This document shows, piece by piece, positions 16,876 to 26,050 of a stretch of DNA of 64,000 nt (within the stretch, counting starts at the first letter, position 1; each line of letters begins with the position of its first letter). The translations under genes and the position numbers were made by a program. Source of the DNA: Bacillus niameyensis (lineage in GTDB: Bacteria > Bacillota > Bacilli > Bacillales > Bacillaceae_C); contig NZ_LN831197.1 in assembly GCF_001375535.1 (NCBI RefSeq), positions 263,150-327,149 of the forward strand. The letters are read 5' to 3'. The notes below the pieces were generated by a model that saw only the letters and a list, made by a program, of their open reading frames with translations, had not been told where the DNA came from and made no database searches.

Positions 16876-19194
16876 ATGAAGAACTATAACCGAAAAAGCG
16901 TATTTGTAACTTTATTAATTTCATTTATTATCATTTTACTATTTCCGATTACAGTAGAAATTTTACTATACAATAAAATGGAATCAATCATTAAAGATAA
17001 CGCCAATCGCTCCAATGTAGCTATGCTTAGACAAGCAAGTGATGCAATTGATAATGAAATATATCGAGTCAATCATCTATCTGCCCAAATTTCATTTAAT
17101 CCCCGATTACATTTCATTTTGAGCCAAAAAAATGAGAATGAGAAGTTTATTAACTATTATAACTTTATGAAGGATATAAAAAATTATAATATATCTAATT
17201 CCTTTATTTACGATTATTACATTTATTTCCCAAAAGAAGATGTAATTATTACCCCAGCGATTAAAACAAATTCTAACTTTTTTTATCAACATTATTATAA
17301 TTATGAAAATATGAATTACGAAGACTGGAAAGATAAGATGCTCCAAACAAACAGTATGAATACATATATTCCTTCTACAACGGTTTATGAGGGGATTTCA
17401 AAAAGTCCTTTGAGAATGATTACATTTTTGCAACCGCTTCCTTATCAGGAAATTAAAAATCCTAAGGCATATCTTGCGATCTTAATAAATGAACGCAAAA
17501 TTAAGTCTATACTTCAAAATTTGGAATGGGCGAATCAAGGAGATATTTACATTCTCGATCAACAGGATAATAAAATTATGACGACTGCAAACGATGAGCA
17601 ACTTTTCAAAAATATTGATTTGAATTTAGAAGATCAAAATGGAGTATTTGAAGTTAAAGTAAATAATGAGAAGATGATCGTTTCTTATGTTATTTCCAAA
17701 CAGTCAAATTGGAAGTATATTTCTATCGTCCCAAAATCGACTGTTATGGCGAAAGTAAAAACAGTTAAAGGTCTAGCTCTATCATCATTAATTTTTTGCT
17801 TAGTAGGAGGTTTCATAGCTTCTTATTATCTAGCCTATCGTCATTATGTACCTGTTAAAGAGTTAGTCGGTTCAATAGTAAAAAGAGTAAACAGAAACGG
17901 TCAATTTCAATTTAATGAATATCACATTATAAAAGAAACTCTAAATAAGAGCTGGGAGGAAGGGCTAGAATTAAGAAATAAATTAACGGAACATGCCCCC
18001 CAGATAAAGGCAAATTTTCTAACAAGATTGATCAATGGTTTTGTAGATGAATCGACTATCACTATGGAATCTCTATCATTTATGAATTTGTCATTTTCGA
18101 ATGACCATTATATTGTATTAGTTATTGATGCGGAAGAACGTGGACATCTCATCTATGAGGACTCCGAGAAACAATGGGCGATTATCAGATTTATTATCGG
18201 TAACATTTCCGAGGAATTAATGAATGAAGATCATCATGGATATATTGTAGAACTTGACCAAAGGCGGGTAGGCGTTATATTGAATGTTGAAGAAAAACGT
18301 CCAAAGTCTATTGAGCATTTGGCCTATCGTCTAAAGGAAATTATGAATGACCGCTTTGATGTCGTCATTTCGATTGGAATTGGACAAGTTCATACTGGAA
18401 TGAGAAATATTGTAACGACTTATAGAGAAGCCCTTCAAGCGCTGAATTATCGGATGATCAAGGGGAATGGCAAAATTATTCATTATCGAGATACAAAAGA
18501 AGCGGAAGACCATTACTATTATCCAGAGGGCATTGAATCACAGTTAATGAATGTTATAAAAATAGCAGACTTTGAGAATGCAGAAAAAATTCTTGAGGCA
18601 ATATATGAAGAGAACTTTAAATCACGTAATATCTCTTTTCAAATTGGGAAATGCCTATTTTTTAACATTATGAACACCCATTTGAAAATACTCAATGATA
18701 TAAACATTAAGTATGATAGTATTTTTTCATCAGAAGAAAATCCAGTTAAGTTATTACTTGAATGCGAGACGGCCGAAGAAATGCATAATAAAATAAAAAG
18801 TATCTATAAGAGACTCTGCGACTATATTAATGAAAATCGGAATAATCAGAGTGATCGATTAATCAGTGCAACTATGAATTTTATACAAAACAATTATTCG
18901 AATAATATGTTAAGTTTGACGTTGATAGCAGAAGAAATGAAGATAACACCTCAATATCTCTCTTCAGTCTTTAAAAAACAAACTGGCGAGAACATTACTG
19001 ATTATATAGCTAAATTAAGATTGGAACGTGCAAAAGAATTGCTAATTAAAGAAGAACTAACTATTTTAGAAATTGCTAAACAAATTGGTTATTCGAATGA
19101 TGTGGGCTTGATTCGATTATTTAAAAAGTATGAAAAGATTACACCGGGTAGTTACAGAGCTAGTTTCAAAGATGGAAAGGTTTCTAACGAATAA
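16876..19194 (+). CDS. Membrane-bound AraC-family regulator (YesS/YtdP-like)
   Basis: A one-component sensor-regulator of about 772 aa. TM1 at about residues 8-31 is followed by a large extracellular Cache-like domain, TM2 at about 297-317 (LALSSLIFCLVGGFIASYYLAY), a cytoplasmic middle domain and a C-terminal AraC double helix-turn-helix (NMLSLTLIAEEMKITPQYLS, then ILEIAKQIGYSNDVGLIRLF). B. subtilis YesS and YtdP share this layout and control polysaccharide-derived sugar uptake. ATG 16876 is preferred because GGGGG lies 11-12 bases upstream; GTG 16858 is the alternative. It lies just before an Lpl-type ABC operon, its likely target. Confidence 0.88.
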   Translation: MKNYNRKSVFVTLLISFIIILLFPITVEILLYNKMESIIKDNANRSNVAMLRQASDAIDNEIYRVNHLSAQISFNPRLHFILSQKNENEKFINYYNFMKDIKNYNISNSFIYDYYIYFPKEDVIITPAIKTNSNFFYQHYYNYENMNYEDWKDKMLQTNSMNTYIPSTTVYEGISKSPLRMITFLQPLPYQEIKNPKAYLAILINERKIKSILQNLEWANQGDIYILDQQDNKIMTTANDEQLFKNIDLNLEDQNGVFEVKVNNEKMIVSYVISKQSNWKYISIVPKSTVMAKVKTVKGLALSSLIFCLVGGFIASYYLAYRHYVPVKELVGSIVKRVNRNGQFQFNEYHIIKETLNKSWEEGLELRNKLTEHAPQIKANFLTRLINGFVDESTITMESLSFMNLSFSNDHYIVLVIDAEERGHLIYEDSEKQWAIIRFIIGNISEELMNEDHHGYIVELDQRRVGVILNVEEKRPKSIEHLAYRLKEIMNDRFDVVISIGIGQVHTGMRNIVTTYREALQALNYRMIKGNGKIIHYRDTKEAEDHYYYPEGIESQLMNVIKIADFENAEKILEAIYEENFKSRNISFQIGKCLFFNIMNTHLKILNDINIKYDSIFSSEENPVKLLLECETAEEMHNKIKSIYKRLCDYINENRNNQSDRLISATMNFIQNNYSNNMLSLTLIAEEMKITPQYLSSVFKKQTGENITDYIAKLRLERAKELLIKEELTILEIAKQIGYSNDVGLIRLFKKYEKITPGSYRASFKDGKVSNE

Positions 19195-19212
19195 ACGTTG
19201 GTATCAATAGTC

Positions 19213-19264
19213 TGACTATCTTGAAGGTTTAAAAATGTAAGTCAATATTAATTAAAGATAGTCA
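19213..19264. promoter_or_regulatory. Inverted repeat between the regulator and the ABC operon
   Basis: TGACTATCTT (19213-19222) and AAGATAGTCA (19255-19264) are perfect 10-base inverted arms with 32 bases between. GATAG-containing words recur further on (near 19278 and 19296). It may be a pair of half-sites for the AraC regulator, or a long-loop hairpin. Confidence 0.4.
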
Positions 19265-19439
19265 CTTATTTTAAAAATGGATAGTGGATTTTAAAGATAG
19301 ATTATACTCAGATTTCATAGTATATGCCATTATGAATGCTAAGACCTTAGGGTCATCCTGTAAATTGTAAAAGGGAGGGAAGATCGTTAGCATTTATGTT
19401 TGGCATTTATTATGAAATTAATAAGGGAGGTCAACTAAA

Positions 19440-21047
19440 TTGAGACAGAAGGCTTTTAGAAAAACATCAGTATTTCTATTATTACTAATTTTAGTAATTG
19501 TAACCGCTTTATCAGGGTGTAAAAGTTCTGATGAAACAAATCAATCAGGGCAGCAGGGGAATGAAGGCAATGAGGAGGCAGCTCCACTTAAGGAACTATC
19601 CTATTGGGTTTCAAATAACCGGCCTGATACACTGAAAGATTATAACGAGATGGGTGCCTATAAAAAGTTAGAGGAAATTACTGACGTTCATGTTAAGTTT
19701 GATCACCCAGCATCTGGTGAAGCTGACCAACAATTCAACTTAATGATGGCATCTGGTGAACTGCCAGATGTAATCGAGCGTATTTGGACATCTGTTCCTG
19801 GTGGACCGGAAAAATATATTAAAGATAATAAGATTGTTAAATTGAATGACTATATTGATGAACATGCTCCAAACTTTAAAAGAGTTTTAGACGAGCATCC
19901 AGAATGGAGAAAAATGATTTCTACAGATGATGGTAGTATTTATTCTTTTCCGTTCTTAAGGCAAGATGAATTAAACCTGACTTTCTATGGACCTGTCTTG
20001 CGTAAAGACTGGTTAGAAAAACTGAATTTGGATGTGCCTGAAACACTTGATGAGTGGCACACTGTTTTGAAAGCGTTTAAGGAAAAGGATCCAAACGGTA
20101 ATGGGGAAGCAGATGAAATTCCTTTATTAATCGGTACAGACGGATTAACTGGTAATGCATTCGTAGGCGCATTCGGTATTACCAACGGCTTTTACCAAGT
20201 GGACGGTAAGGTGAACTATGGACCTATCCAACCGGAGTATAAGCAATTTTTGCAACTCTTCCAGGACTGGTATAAAGAGGGCTTAATTGATCCGGAATAT
20301 GTTGCAACAGATGATGCATTGAAAGATGCAAAAGTAACAAATGACCAACTTGGATCCTTAATGGGTTACTCGGGTAGTAGTATCTTGCGTTATATGCAAC
20401 TTAAGGATGATGATCCTGATTTCTATCTAACGGGTGCTCCATATCCGGTTATCAATAAAGGCGATGTTCCCAATTTCAACCTAGGTGAAAACAACTATAA
20501 TGGTGTTGGTGCTGCTATTACAACTTCTAATAAAAATATTGTGGAAACAGTGAAATGGCTTGATTATAAGTATGGTGAAGATGGATTTAAGCTGTTTAAC
20601 TTTGGGATTGAAGGCGAAAGCTATGAAATGATTGATGGCTATCCAACGTATACAGAGGTTATTACGAATAATCCGGATGGTAAATCGATGTCAGAAGGAT
20701 TGGCTATGTTTGTTCCGGCTGGTTGGAGTGGACCTTTTGTCCAAGCAAAGGAATATGCTGAACAGTATACATCCATGCCTGCACAGCAAGAAGCTCTTGA
20801 ACAATGGAAAAAAGGATCTAATGAGCGGATTATGCCAATGGTGACTCCTACTCAAGATGAGAGTTCCAAATATGCATCGATCATGAGTGATATCAACACA
20901 TACCGTTCTGAAATGATTAACAAATTTATCATGGGAGAAGTATCTCTTGATAAATTTGACGAATTTACAGAAACAATTAAGTCTATGGGAATAGACGAAG
21001 CGATTGAAATTCAACAAGCAGCTCTGGAGCGTTATAATAATCGCTAA
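19440..21047 (+). CDS. Extracellular sugar-binding lipoprotein, LplA type
   Basis: Substrate receptor of a CUT1 ABC importer, 535 aa. The lipoprotein signal peptide ends VTALSGCKSSDE. A type 1 periplasmic-binding fold follows, with family markers LPDVIERIW, VLRKDWLEKLNLDVPETLDEW and the calcium-binding-like DPNGNGEADEIP. Proteins of this size and class usually bind oligosaccharides from plant polysaccharides. TTG 19440 follows AAGGGAGG. A strong hairpin separates it from the permease genes, fitting higher expression of the binding protein. The glycan is not predictable. Confidence 0.9.
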   Translation: MRQKAFRKTSVFLLLLILVIVTALSGCKSSDETNQSGQQGNEGNEEAAPLKELSYWVSNNRPDTLKDYNEMGAYKKLEEITDVHVKFDHPASGEADQQFNLMMASGELPDVIERIWTSVPGGPEKYIKDNKIVKLNDYIDEHAPNFKRVLDEHPEWRKMISTDDGSIYSFPFLRQDELNLTFYGPVLRKDWLEKLNLDVPETLDEWHTVLKAFKEKDPNGNGEADEIPLLIGTDGLTGNAFVGAFGITNGFYQVDGKVNYGPIQPEYKQFLQLFQDWYKEGLIDPEYVATDDALKDAKVTNDQLGSLMGYSGSSILRYMQLKDDDPDFYLTGAPYPVINKGDVPNFNLGENNYNGVGAAITTSNKNIVETVKWLDYKYGEDGFKLFNFGIEGESYEMIDGYPTYTEVITNNPDGKSMSEGLAMFVPAGWSGPFVQAKEYAEQYTSMPAQQEALEQWKKGSNERIMPMVTPTQDESSKYASIMSDINTYRSEMINKFIMGEVSLDKFDEFTETIKSMGIDEAIEIQQAALERYNNR

Positions 21048-21055
21048 ATATTAAC

Positions 21056-21092
21056 GATAAGCGCTTACGTCATTTTTGACGAGGCGCTTATC
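21056..21092 (+). terminator. Strong intra-operon hairpin between binding protein and permease genes
   Basis: GATAAGCGC (21056-21064) pairs with GCGCTTATC (21084-21092), and CGTCA pairs with TGACG inside. No T-run follows, so partial termination or 3'-end stabilisation of the binding-protein mRNA is more likely than complete termination. Confidence 0.7.
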
Positions 21093-21157
21093 ATTTCAAT
21101 ATATTTAATATTTTCCCTGACTGGTTACATAAATTGTTTGAAGTGAGGTATCAAAAT

Positions 21158-22129
21158 ATGGAGACAGTTAGACCGCAGACGAATAATCTGAATAGTCCTC
21201 CCATAATCGGGAAAAAGGAAGGGTTCTGGAAGAGATTAGGTAAAGACCTCAATCGAAATAAATATATTTACATTATGGTTTTACCAGTAGTTCTCTATTA
21301 TTTAATTTTCCATTATGGTCCGATGTATGGGGTGCAAATTGCCTTTAAAGATTACAATATTTCAGAAGGTATATGGAATAGTGACTGGATTGGCTTTGCC
21401 CATTTTGCTGAGTTTTTTCAGAGCTTTCATTTTTGGCGTTTAATTCGTAACACCTTTTTAATCAATTTTTATGAATTGTTGTTTGCCTTTCCGGCACCAA
21501 TTCTTTTAGCGTTATTATTAAACGAGCTTAGAAAAATGTGGTTTAAACGTGTTGTTCAAACAGTTAGTTATTTACCCCATTTTATATCTGTCGTTATTGT
21601 TGTAGGTATGTTAGTAGACTTCACCTCACTAAACGGCCTAGTTAACCAGTTTCTTGGTTTATTTGGAATAGAACCTATTGGTTTCCTACAAAAATCAAGC
21701 TGGTTTCGAACACTCTATGTTGGGTCTGGTATTTGGCAAGGAATTGGGTGGGGCTCCATTATTTACCTGGCTGCTATGTCCAATATTAATCCTGAACTTT
21801 ATGAAGCTGCAAAAATCGATGGTGCAAGTCGTTTCAAACAAGCTCTATATGTAACGATTCCTGGAATTGCTCCAATCATTATTATCCTGCTGATTCTCCA
21901 AATAGGTTCCATGATGAGTGTTGGTTTTGAAAAAATTATCTTGATGTATAATCCCTTAACATATGAAACAGCGGATGTTATTTCTACCTATGTTTATCGA
22001 AAAGGTATTTTGGAAGCAAGTTTTAGTTTCAGTGCAGCAGTCGGTTTGTTTAATGCTATTATCAACCTGACATTACTCGTGTTGGCGAATCGAATTAGTG
22101 CAAAGGTTAGTGAAACCAGTCTCTGGTAA
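21158..22129 (+). CDS. Carbohydrate ABC transporter permease, LplB type
   Basis: First membrane subunit of the importer, 323 aa, with about six helices. IMVLPVVLYYLIFHYGPMYGVQIAFKDY is cut from the typical LplB N-terminus, VVQTVSYLPHFISVVI is a family hallmark, and YEAAKIDGASRFKQALYVTIP is the ATPase-docking EAA loop. The C-terminus reads RISAKVSETSLW. ATG 21158 is chosen because GTGAGG lies 9 bases upstream; a TTG at 21134 is in the same frame but lacks a Shine-Dalgarno. It pairs with the next permease. No ATPase gene is in the operon. Confidence 0.9.
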   Translation: METVRPQTNNLNSPPIIGKKEGFWKRLGKDLNRNKYIYIMVLPVVLYYLIFHYGPMYGVQIAFKDYNISEGIWNSDWIGFAHFAEFFQSFHFWRLIRNTFLINFYELLFAFPAPILLALLLNELRKMWFKRVVQTVSYLPHFISVVIVVGMLVDFTSLNGLVNQFLGLFGIEPIGFLQKSSWFRTLYVGSGIWQGIGWGSIIYLAAMSNINPELYEAAKIDGASRFKQALYVTIPGIAPIIIILLILQIGSMMSVGFEKIILMYNPLTYETADVISTYVYRKGILEASFSFSAAVGLFNAIINLTLLVLANRISAKVSETSLW

Positions 22130-22143
22130 GGAGTGTGATACTT

Positions 22144-23025
22144 ATGAAAATTAAACAAAGCCTAGGTGAAAGATTATTCGATTTCTGTAATGTGTTATTC
22201 ATGATTGTTTTAATTCTTGTTACTTTATATCCTTTTTTATATGTATTATTTTCTTCAATCAGTGATCCAGGTCTTTTAGCCCAAAACACTGGCATTCTTT
22301 ATAAGCCTTTAGGTTTTACATTTAAAGCTTATAAATTAGTCTTTGAAAATCCGATGATTATGATTGGATATATGAACACGATCTTTTATGTTGTTGTAGG
22401 AACAGCTGTCAATATATTACTTACGAGTATCGGGGCCTATGCACTCTCACGTAAAAATGTAATGTTAGCGAAACCAATAATGATGATGATCGTTTTCACA
22501 ATGTTTTTCAGTGGAGGATTGATCCCTACTTATCTATTGATAAATGAACTTGGGATGATGAATACAAGATGGTCGCTGATTATTCCGAATGCAATCAGTG
22601 TATGGAATTTGATCATTATGAGAACATCCTTTAAAGGAATACCCGAGAGTTTGGAAGAATCGGCTAGAATCGATGGAGCCAATGATTTTACAATTCTATT
22701 TAAAATTATTTTACCGCTTTCATTACCAGTTATAGCGGTTATGATTCTCTTTTATGGTGTAGGACATTGGAATTCCTATTTTAGTGCAATGATTTATTTA
22801 CGCGATAATAGTTTATGGCCATTGCAACTTGTTTTGCGTGAAATCCTCATTACGAACAGTACGGATGGCTTTATTACCGGGGTTGGTGGTGGAGATCGAT
22901 ATCCAATCGGGGAAACCGTTAAATATGCTACGATTATTGTGGCAACGTTACCTATTCTCTTTATGTACCCATTCCTGCAAAAGTACTTTGTGAAAGGTGT
23001 TATGATCGGTTCGATAAAAGAATAG
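22144..23025 (+). CDS. Carbohydrate ABC transporter permease, LplC type
   Basis: Second membrane subunit of the importer, 293 aa, similar in layout to the permease at the left edge of the window. The EAA loop reads EESARIDGANDFTILFKIIL, and the ending FVKGVMIGSIKE is typical. ATG 22144 follows AAGGAG with 9 bases of spacing; a GTG at 22135 in frame overlaps that Shine-Dalgarno and is rejected. It lies 14 bases after the LplB-like gene, so the pair is co-translated. A shared MsmX-like ATPase encoded elsewhere is expected to power it. Confidence 0.9.
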   Translation: MKIKQSLGERLFDFCNVLFMIVLILVTLYPFLYVLFSSISDPGLLAQNTGILYKPLGFTFKAYKLVFENPMIMIGYMNTIFYVVVGTAVNILLTSIGAYALSRKNVMLAKPIMMMIVFTMFFSGGLIPTYLLINELGMMNTRWSLIIPNAISVWNLIIMRTSFKGIPESLEESARIDGANDFTILFKIILPLSLPVIAVMILFYGVGHWNSYFSAMIYLRDNSLWPLQLVLREILITNSTDGFITGVGGGDRYPIGETVKYATIIVATLPILFMYPFLQKYFVKGVMIGSIKE

Positions 23026-23053
23026 TAGTTGCAAATACATGAGGGGGGATAGA

Positions 23054-23884
23054 GTGAAGCTCGCATTTACTACATTAGGTTGTCCCAATTGGAATATGGA
23101 AACCATTATTTCTAAGGCTGTTGAGTGCGGTTATGACGGTGTGGACTTTCGGGGCTATTTAGGGGAAATGGAAATATATAAATTACCCGAATTTTCTTCT
23201 GAACTCGAAAAAACGAAAAAGCAATTTGAAGAAGCATCGCTTGAAATTCCGTGTTTTTCAAGTTCTGTACGATTGTTTACAAATTCGGAGGCTGAACTTG
23301 ATAATTACTTGGCTGAATTAAGAGAGTACGGAAGATTGTGTAGAGAGTTTAATACTCCTTACGTTCGTGTTTTTGGCGGGGGGATTGGCGAGACTTCCCG
23401 TGAGGAAGCAATTCAAATTGTAAAGCATAATTTGAATCAGCTACTTAAAGTGGCAGAGGAATATAATGTCACATTACTGTTGGAAACCCATGATAGTTGG
23501 ACAAATTGTGAATATGTTCGTGATGTATTACATCTAACGGATTCAAACTATCTTCAAGTGTTGTGGGATGTTCATCATCCCTATCGTATGGTGGGGGAGA
23601 ATCCGGAAACGACATGGAATGTTCTAGGTGAGCGGATTAAATATACTCATTGGAAGGATTCTTATCTAAAAGAGGGAACCCCGCGCGGCTACCAGCTTTG
23701 CTTGACGGGTGAAGGAGATATCCCTTTAAAGCAAATCTATCAGTTATTAGAAGAAAAGAAATATGATGGATATTATACACTAGAATGGGAGAAAGTCTGG
23801 TGGCCAAATATTGAGGAACCTGAAATTGCCATTCCGCAGTATGCAGACTATATGAGAACCCTTGTTGAGTCCAATTCTGTTTAA
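23054..23884 (+). CDS. Sugar phosphate isomerase/epimerase-like TIM barrel
   Basis: A 276-residue xylose-isomerase-like TIM barrel. The N-terminus LAFTTLGCPNWNMETII is typical, followed by GYDGVDFRGY, LLLETHDSW (Glu), LQVLWDVHHPYR (Asp, His), YTHWKDSY (His) and YYTLEWEKVW (Glu). These give the usual metal-site pattern. GTG 23054 follows AGGGGGGA; the ATG at 23039 would put the Shine-Dalgarno inside the gene. It is the last gene of the ABC importer operon and is followed by a terminator, so it probably acts on the imported sugar. The reaction is unknown. Confidence 0.82.
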   Translation: MKLAFTTLGCPNWNMETIISKAVECGYDGVDFRGYLGEMEIYKLPEFSSELEKTKKQFEEASLEIPCFSSSVRLFTNSEAELDNYLAELREYGRLCREFNTPYVRVFGGGIGETSREEAIQIVKHNLNQLLKVAEEYNVTLLLETHDSWTNCEYVRDVLHLTDSNYLQVLWDVHHPYRMVGENPETTWNVLGERIKYTHWKDSYLKEGTPRGYQLCLTGEGDIPLKQIYQLLEEKKYDGYYTLEWEKVWWPNIEEPEIAIPQYADYMRTLVESNSV

Positions 23885-23890
23885 GTATAG

Positions 23891-23916
23891 AGGCTGCCAT
23901 TATTAGGCAGCCTTTC
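23891..23916 (+). terminator. Intrinsic terminator, shared by convergent genes
   Basis: AGGCTGCC (23891-23898) pairs with GGCAGCCT (23906-23913), followed by TTTC. It lies between the TIM-barrel gene and the convergent AraC gene. Confidence 0.7.
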
Positions 23917-23918
23917 GT

Positions 23919-24731
23919 CTACGGATTATTCATATTGCGATATTGATTTGGAGACATGTTCAATGTATTTTTGAACGCTCGATAAAAAGTTGAAATCGTC
24001 TCATAGCCAACTTCAAAACAGATTGTGATTATTTCTTTATCCGTATCTAATAATAGTTTTTTTGCTTTTTCAATACGAACTTCTGTTAAATATTGCATAG
24101 GAGTCTTATGGTAATTGTCTTTGAAAATAGTATTGATATAACGGGAACTAATCCCGAGTTTTACAGCAATATCCTTTGATGTTAATGGTTCGTAATAATG
24201 GGTATCAATATAGTTTTTTATCTTTTCCGTCCGCAAACTGTTCGCATCCTGGACTTGAGTTCTTTCTGCCAGCCGGGTCATTGTAAGTAAAACATGAAGC
24301 AAGTGGATTTTTAAAGCCCATTTTGAAAAGGGATTTTCACTAGATTGTTCGTAAAGCATTTTTCTCAAATGCTGTCGCAATTCACTGCTGGCGATTACAT
24401 CTGGTTGGAAAAATTGTGATTGCTGAAAAAATGGATTCTTCAACTCATTTCCATCGAAGAACTCTAATGTTTCTATGTCAAACGCAAGGACGAGCAATGT
24501 AAGACTAGAATGAGAGTAAATAGAATGTTGAGAATGAGGGGCAATAAAGGCAACCTCGTCTTGAGATATGTCATATTCACGCCCATCAATCGATATTTTC
24601 CCCACACCTTCAATTGCATATAGGATTTGATGAATGGAGTGGTGGTGAATATGAATGACATCATCTTCTTTATGCCTGCTTTCATATAAAAAAGCACCAT
24701 ATAAAGGTAGTTGTATATTCTTAAGTGTCAT
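23919..24731 (-). CDS. AraC-family regulator with N-terminal cupin domain
   Basis: Soluble one-component transcription regulator of 270 aa. The N-terminal cupin (HIHHHSIHQILYAIEGVGKI, then DEVAFIAPHSQHSIY) would bind the effector sugar. The C-terminal AraC domain shows PLTSKDIAVKLGISSRYINT and EIITICFEVGYETISTFYRA. The ATG at 24731 is selected because AGGAGAG lies just upstream on the minus strand; an in-frame upstream ATG at 24797 lacks one. It is divergent from the Gfo/Idh operon, and a palindrome sits between them, which suggests control of that operon and of itself. Confidence 0.85.
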   Translation of the reverse strand: MTLKNIQLPLYGAFLYESRHKEDDVIHIHHHSIHQILYAIEGVGKISIDGREYDISQDEVAFIAPHSQHSIYSHSSLTLLVLAFDIETLEFFDGNELKNPFFQQSQFFQPDVIASSELRQHLRKMLYEQSSENPFSKWALKIHLLHVLLTMTRLAERTQVQDANSLRTEKIKNYIDTHYYEPLTSKDIAVKLGISSRYINTIFKDNYHKTPMQYLTEVRIEKAKKLLLDTDKEIITICFEVGYETISTFYRAFKNTLNMSPNQYRNMNNP

Positions 24732-24795
24732 CTTTTTCTCTCCTGTAACAATCGCTTCATATACATAGAGTTTATCAGAAATAAAAACGAGTTCC

Positions 24796-24821
24796 AATAT
24801 TGAGAATAGAATTCTAATATT
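24796..24821. promoter_or_regulatory. Palindrome between the AraC gene and the Gfo/Idh operon, operator candidate
   Basis: AATATT-g-AGAAT, three bases, then ATTCT-AATATT. The two halves are reverse complements except for one extra G. It lies 65 bases before the AraC start and 68 bases before the dehydrogenase start. It is the most symmetrical element in this divergent region. Confidence 0.5.
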
Positions 24822-24888
24822 CGTAAGACTGAAGTTTTATTAACTTATAAAATACTAGTAACGACAGATGAAGAAAGAGGGGTTTAGA

Positions 24889-26037
24889 ATGAAACATAGA
24901 GTTGGCATAATTATGAATGGTGTAACAGGTAGAATGGGGACAAATCAACATCTTATTCGTTCAATTGTAGCTATTAGAGAACAAGGTGGAGTGCAACTCG
25001 CTAATGGCGATACAATTTGGCCTGATCCCATTTTAGTAGGACGAAACGCGGAAAAATTACAAGCTTTAGCAAATGCTCACAATATTGAGCGCTGGAGTAC
25101 AAATTTAGAAGAGTGTTTAGCAAATCCAGATGATGAAGTATACTTTGATGCACAAACGACAGTTCGCCGTGCCGAAAGTATTAAGAAGGCAATTGCGGCT
25201 GGAAAGCATATTTATTGTGAAAAACCGACAGCAACTGGTCTAGAAGAATCATTGGAATTAGCTAAGTTAGCAAAAGATGCTGGAGTGAAAAACGGCGTTG
25301 TTCAAGACAAATTATTTTTACCTGGTCTATTGAAATTAAAAAGATTAATAGATTCCGGCTTTTTTGGAAAGATTTTATCGATTCGTATGGAATTTGGCTA
25401 TTGGGTATTTGAAGGCGATTGGCAAGAAGCACAACGTCCTTCATGGAACTATCGAAAAGAAGATGGCGGCGGTATGATTGTTGATATGTTTGCTCATTGG
25501 CGCTATGTTTTGGATAATCTTTTCGGTGAAGTGAAAGCGGTATCGTGTTTGGCTACAACACATATTCCAAAACGAGTCGACGAGCAAGGAAATGAATACG
25601 AATGTACAGCAGATGATGCTGCTTACGCAACTTTTGAATTAGAAGGAGGAATTATCGCTCAAGTCAACTCATCATGGGCGGTTAGAGTGAATCGTGATGA
25701 TTTGTTGACTGTACAAGTTGACGGTACGGAAGGAAGTGCTGTTGCAGGCTTACGTGATTGCAAAGTTCAACATCGTGTTAATACGCCAAAGCCAGTCTGG
25801 AATCCAGACATTGAGAACCCATTTAATTTTACAGAACAATGGTCGGAAGTACCGAATAATCAAGTGTTTGAAAATGCCTTTAAAATCCAATGGGAGTACT
25901 TTCTGAAACATTTAGTAGCAGATGAGCCGTTCCCTTGGGATTTACTAGAAGGAGCCAAAGGAACTCAGTTATCTGACCTGGGAATTCAATCTGCAGCAGA
26001 ACGACGTTGGATTGAAGTGCCAGATTTAACGATTTAA
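24889..26037 (+). CDS. Gfo/Idh/MocA-family oxidoreductase
   Basis: NAD(P)-dependent sugar or polyol dehydrogenase of 382 aa. The Rossmann N-terminus contains VGIIMNGVTGRMG in place of the classic GxGxxG. The EKP motif appears as HIYCEKPTATGLEES and holds the conserved Lys that binds the substrate. The C-terminal alpha/beta domain includes DGGGMIVDMFAHWRYVLDNLFG with the catalytic-region Asp and His. ATG 24889 follows AAGAGGGG; the ATG at 24868 precedes that site and is rejected. It opens an operon with DUF993, TIM-barrel, D-2-hydroxyacid dehydrogenase and DUF2264 genes, so it probably carries out the first oxidation. Confidence 0.85.
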   Translation: MKHRVGIIMNGVTGRMGTNQHLIRSIVAIREQGGVQLANGDTIWPDPILVGRNAEKLQALANAHNIERWSTNLEECLANPDDEVYFDAQTTVRRAESIKKAIAAGKHIYCEKPTATGLEESLELAKLAKDAGVKNGVVQDKLFLPGLLKLKRLIDSGFFGKILSIRMEFGYWVFEGDWQEAQRPSWNYRKEDGGGMIVDMFAHWRYVLDNLFGEVKAVSCLATTHIPKRVDEQGNEYECTADDAAYATFELEGGIIAQVNSSWAVRVNRDDLLTVQVDGTEGSAVAGLRDCKVQHRVNTPKPVWNPDIENPFNFTEQWSEVPNNQVFENAFKIQWEYFLKHLVADEPFPWDLLEGAKGTQLSDLGIQSAAERRWIEVPDLTI

Positions 26038-26050
26038 GGAGGAGAAGAAA

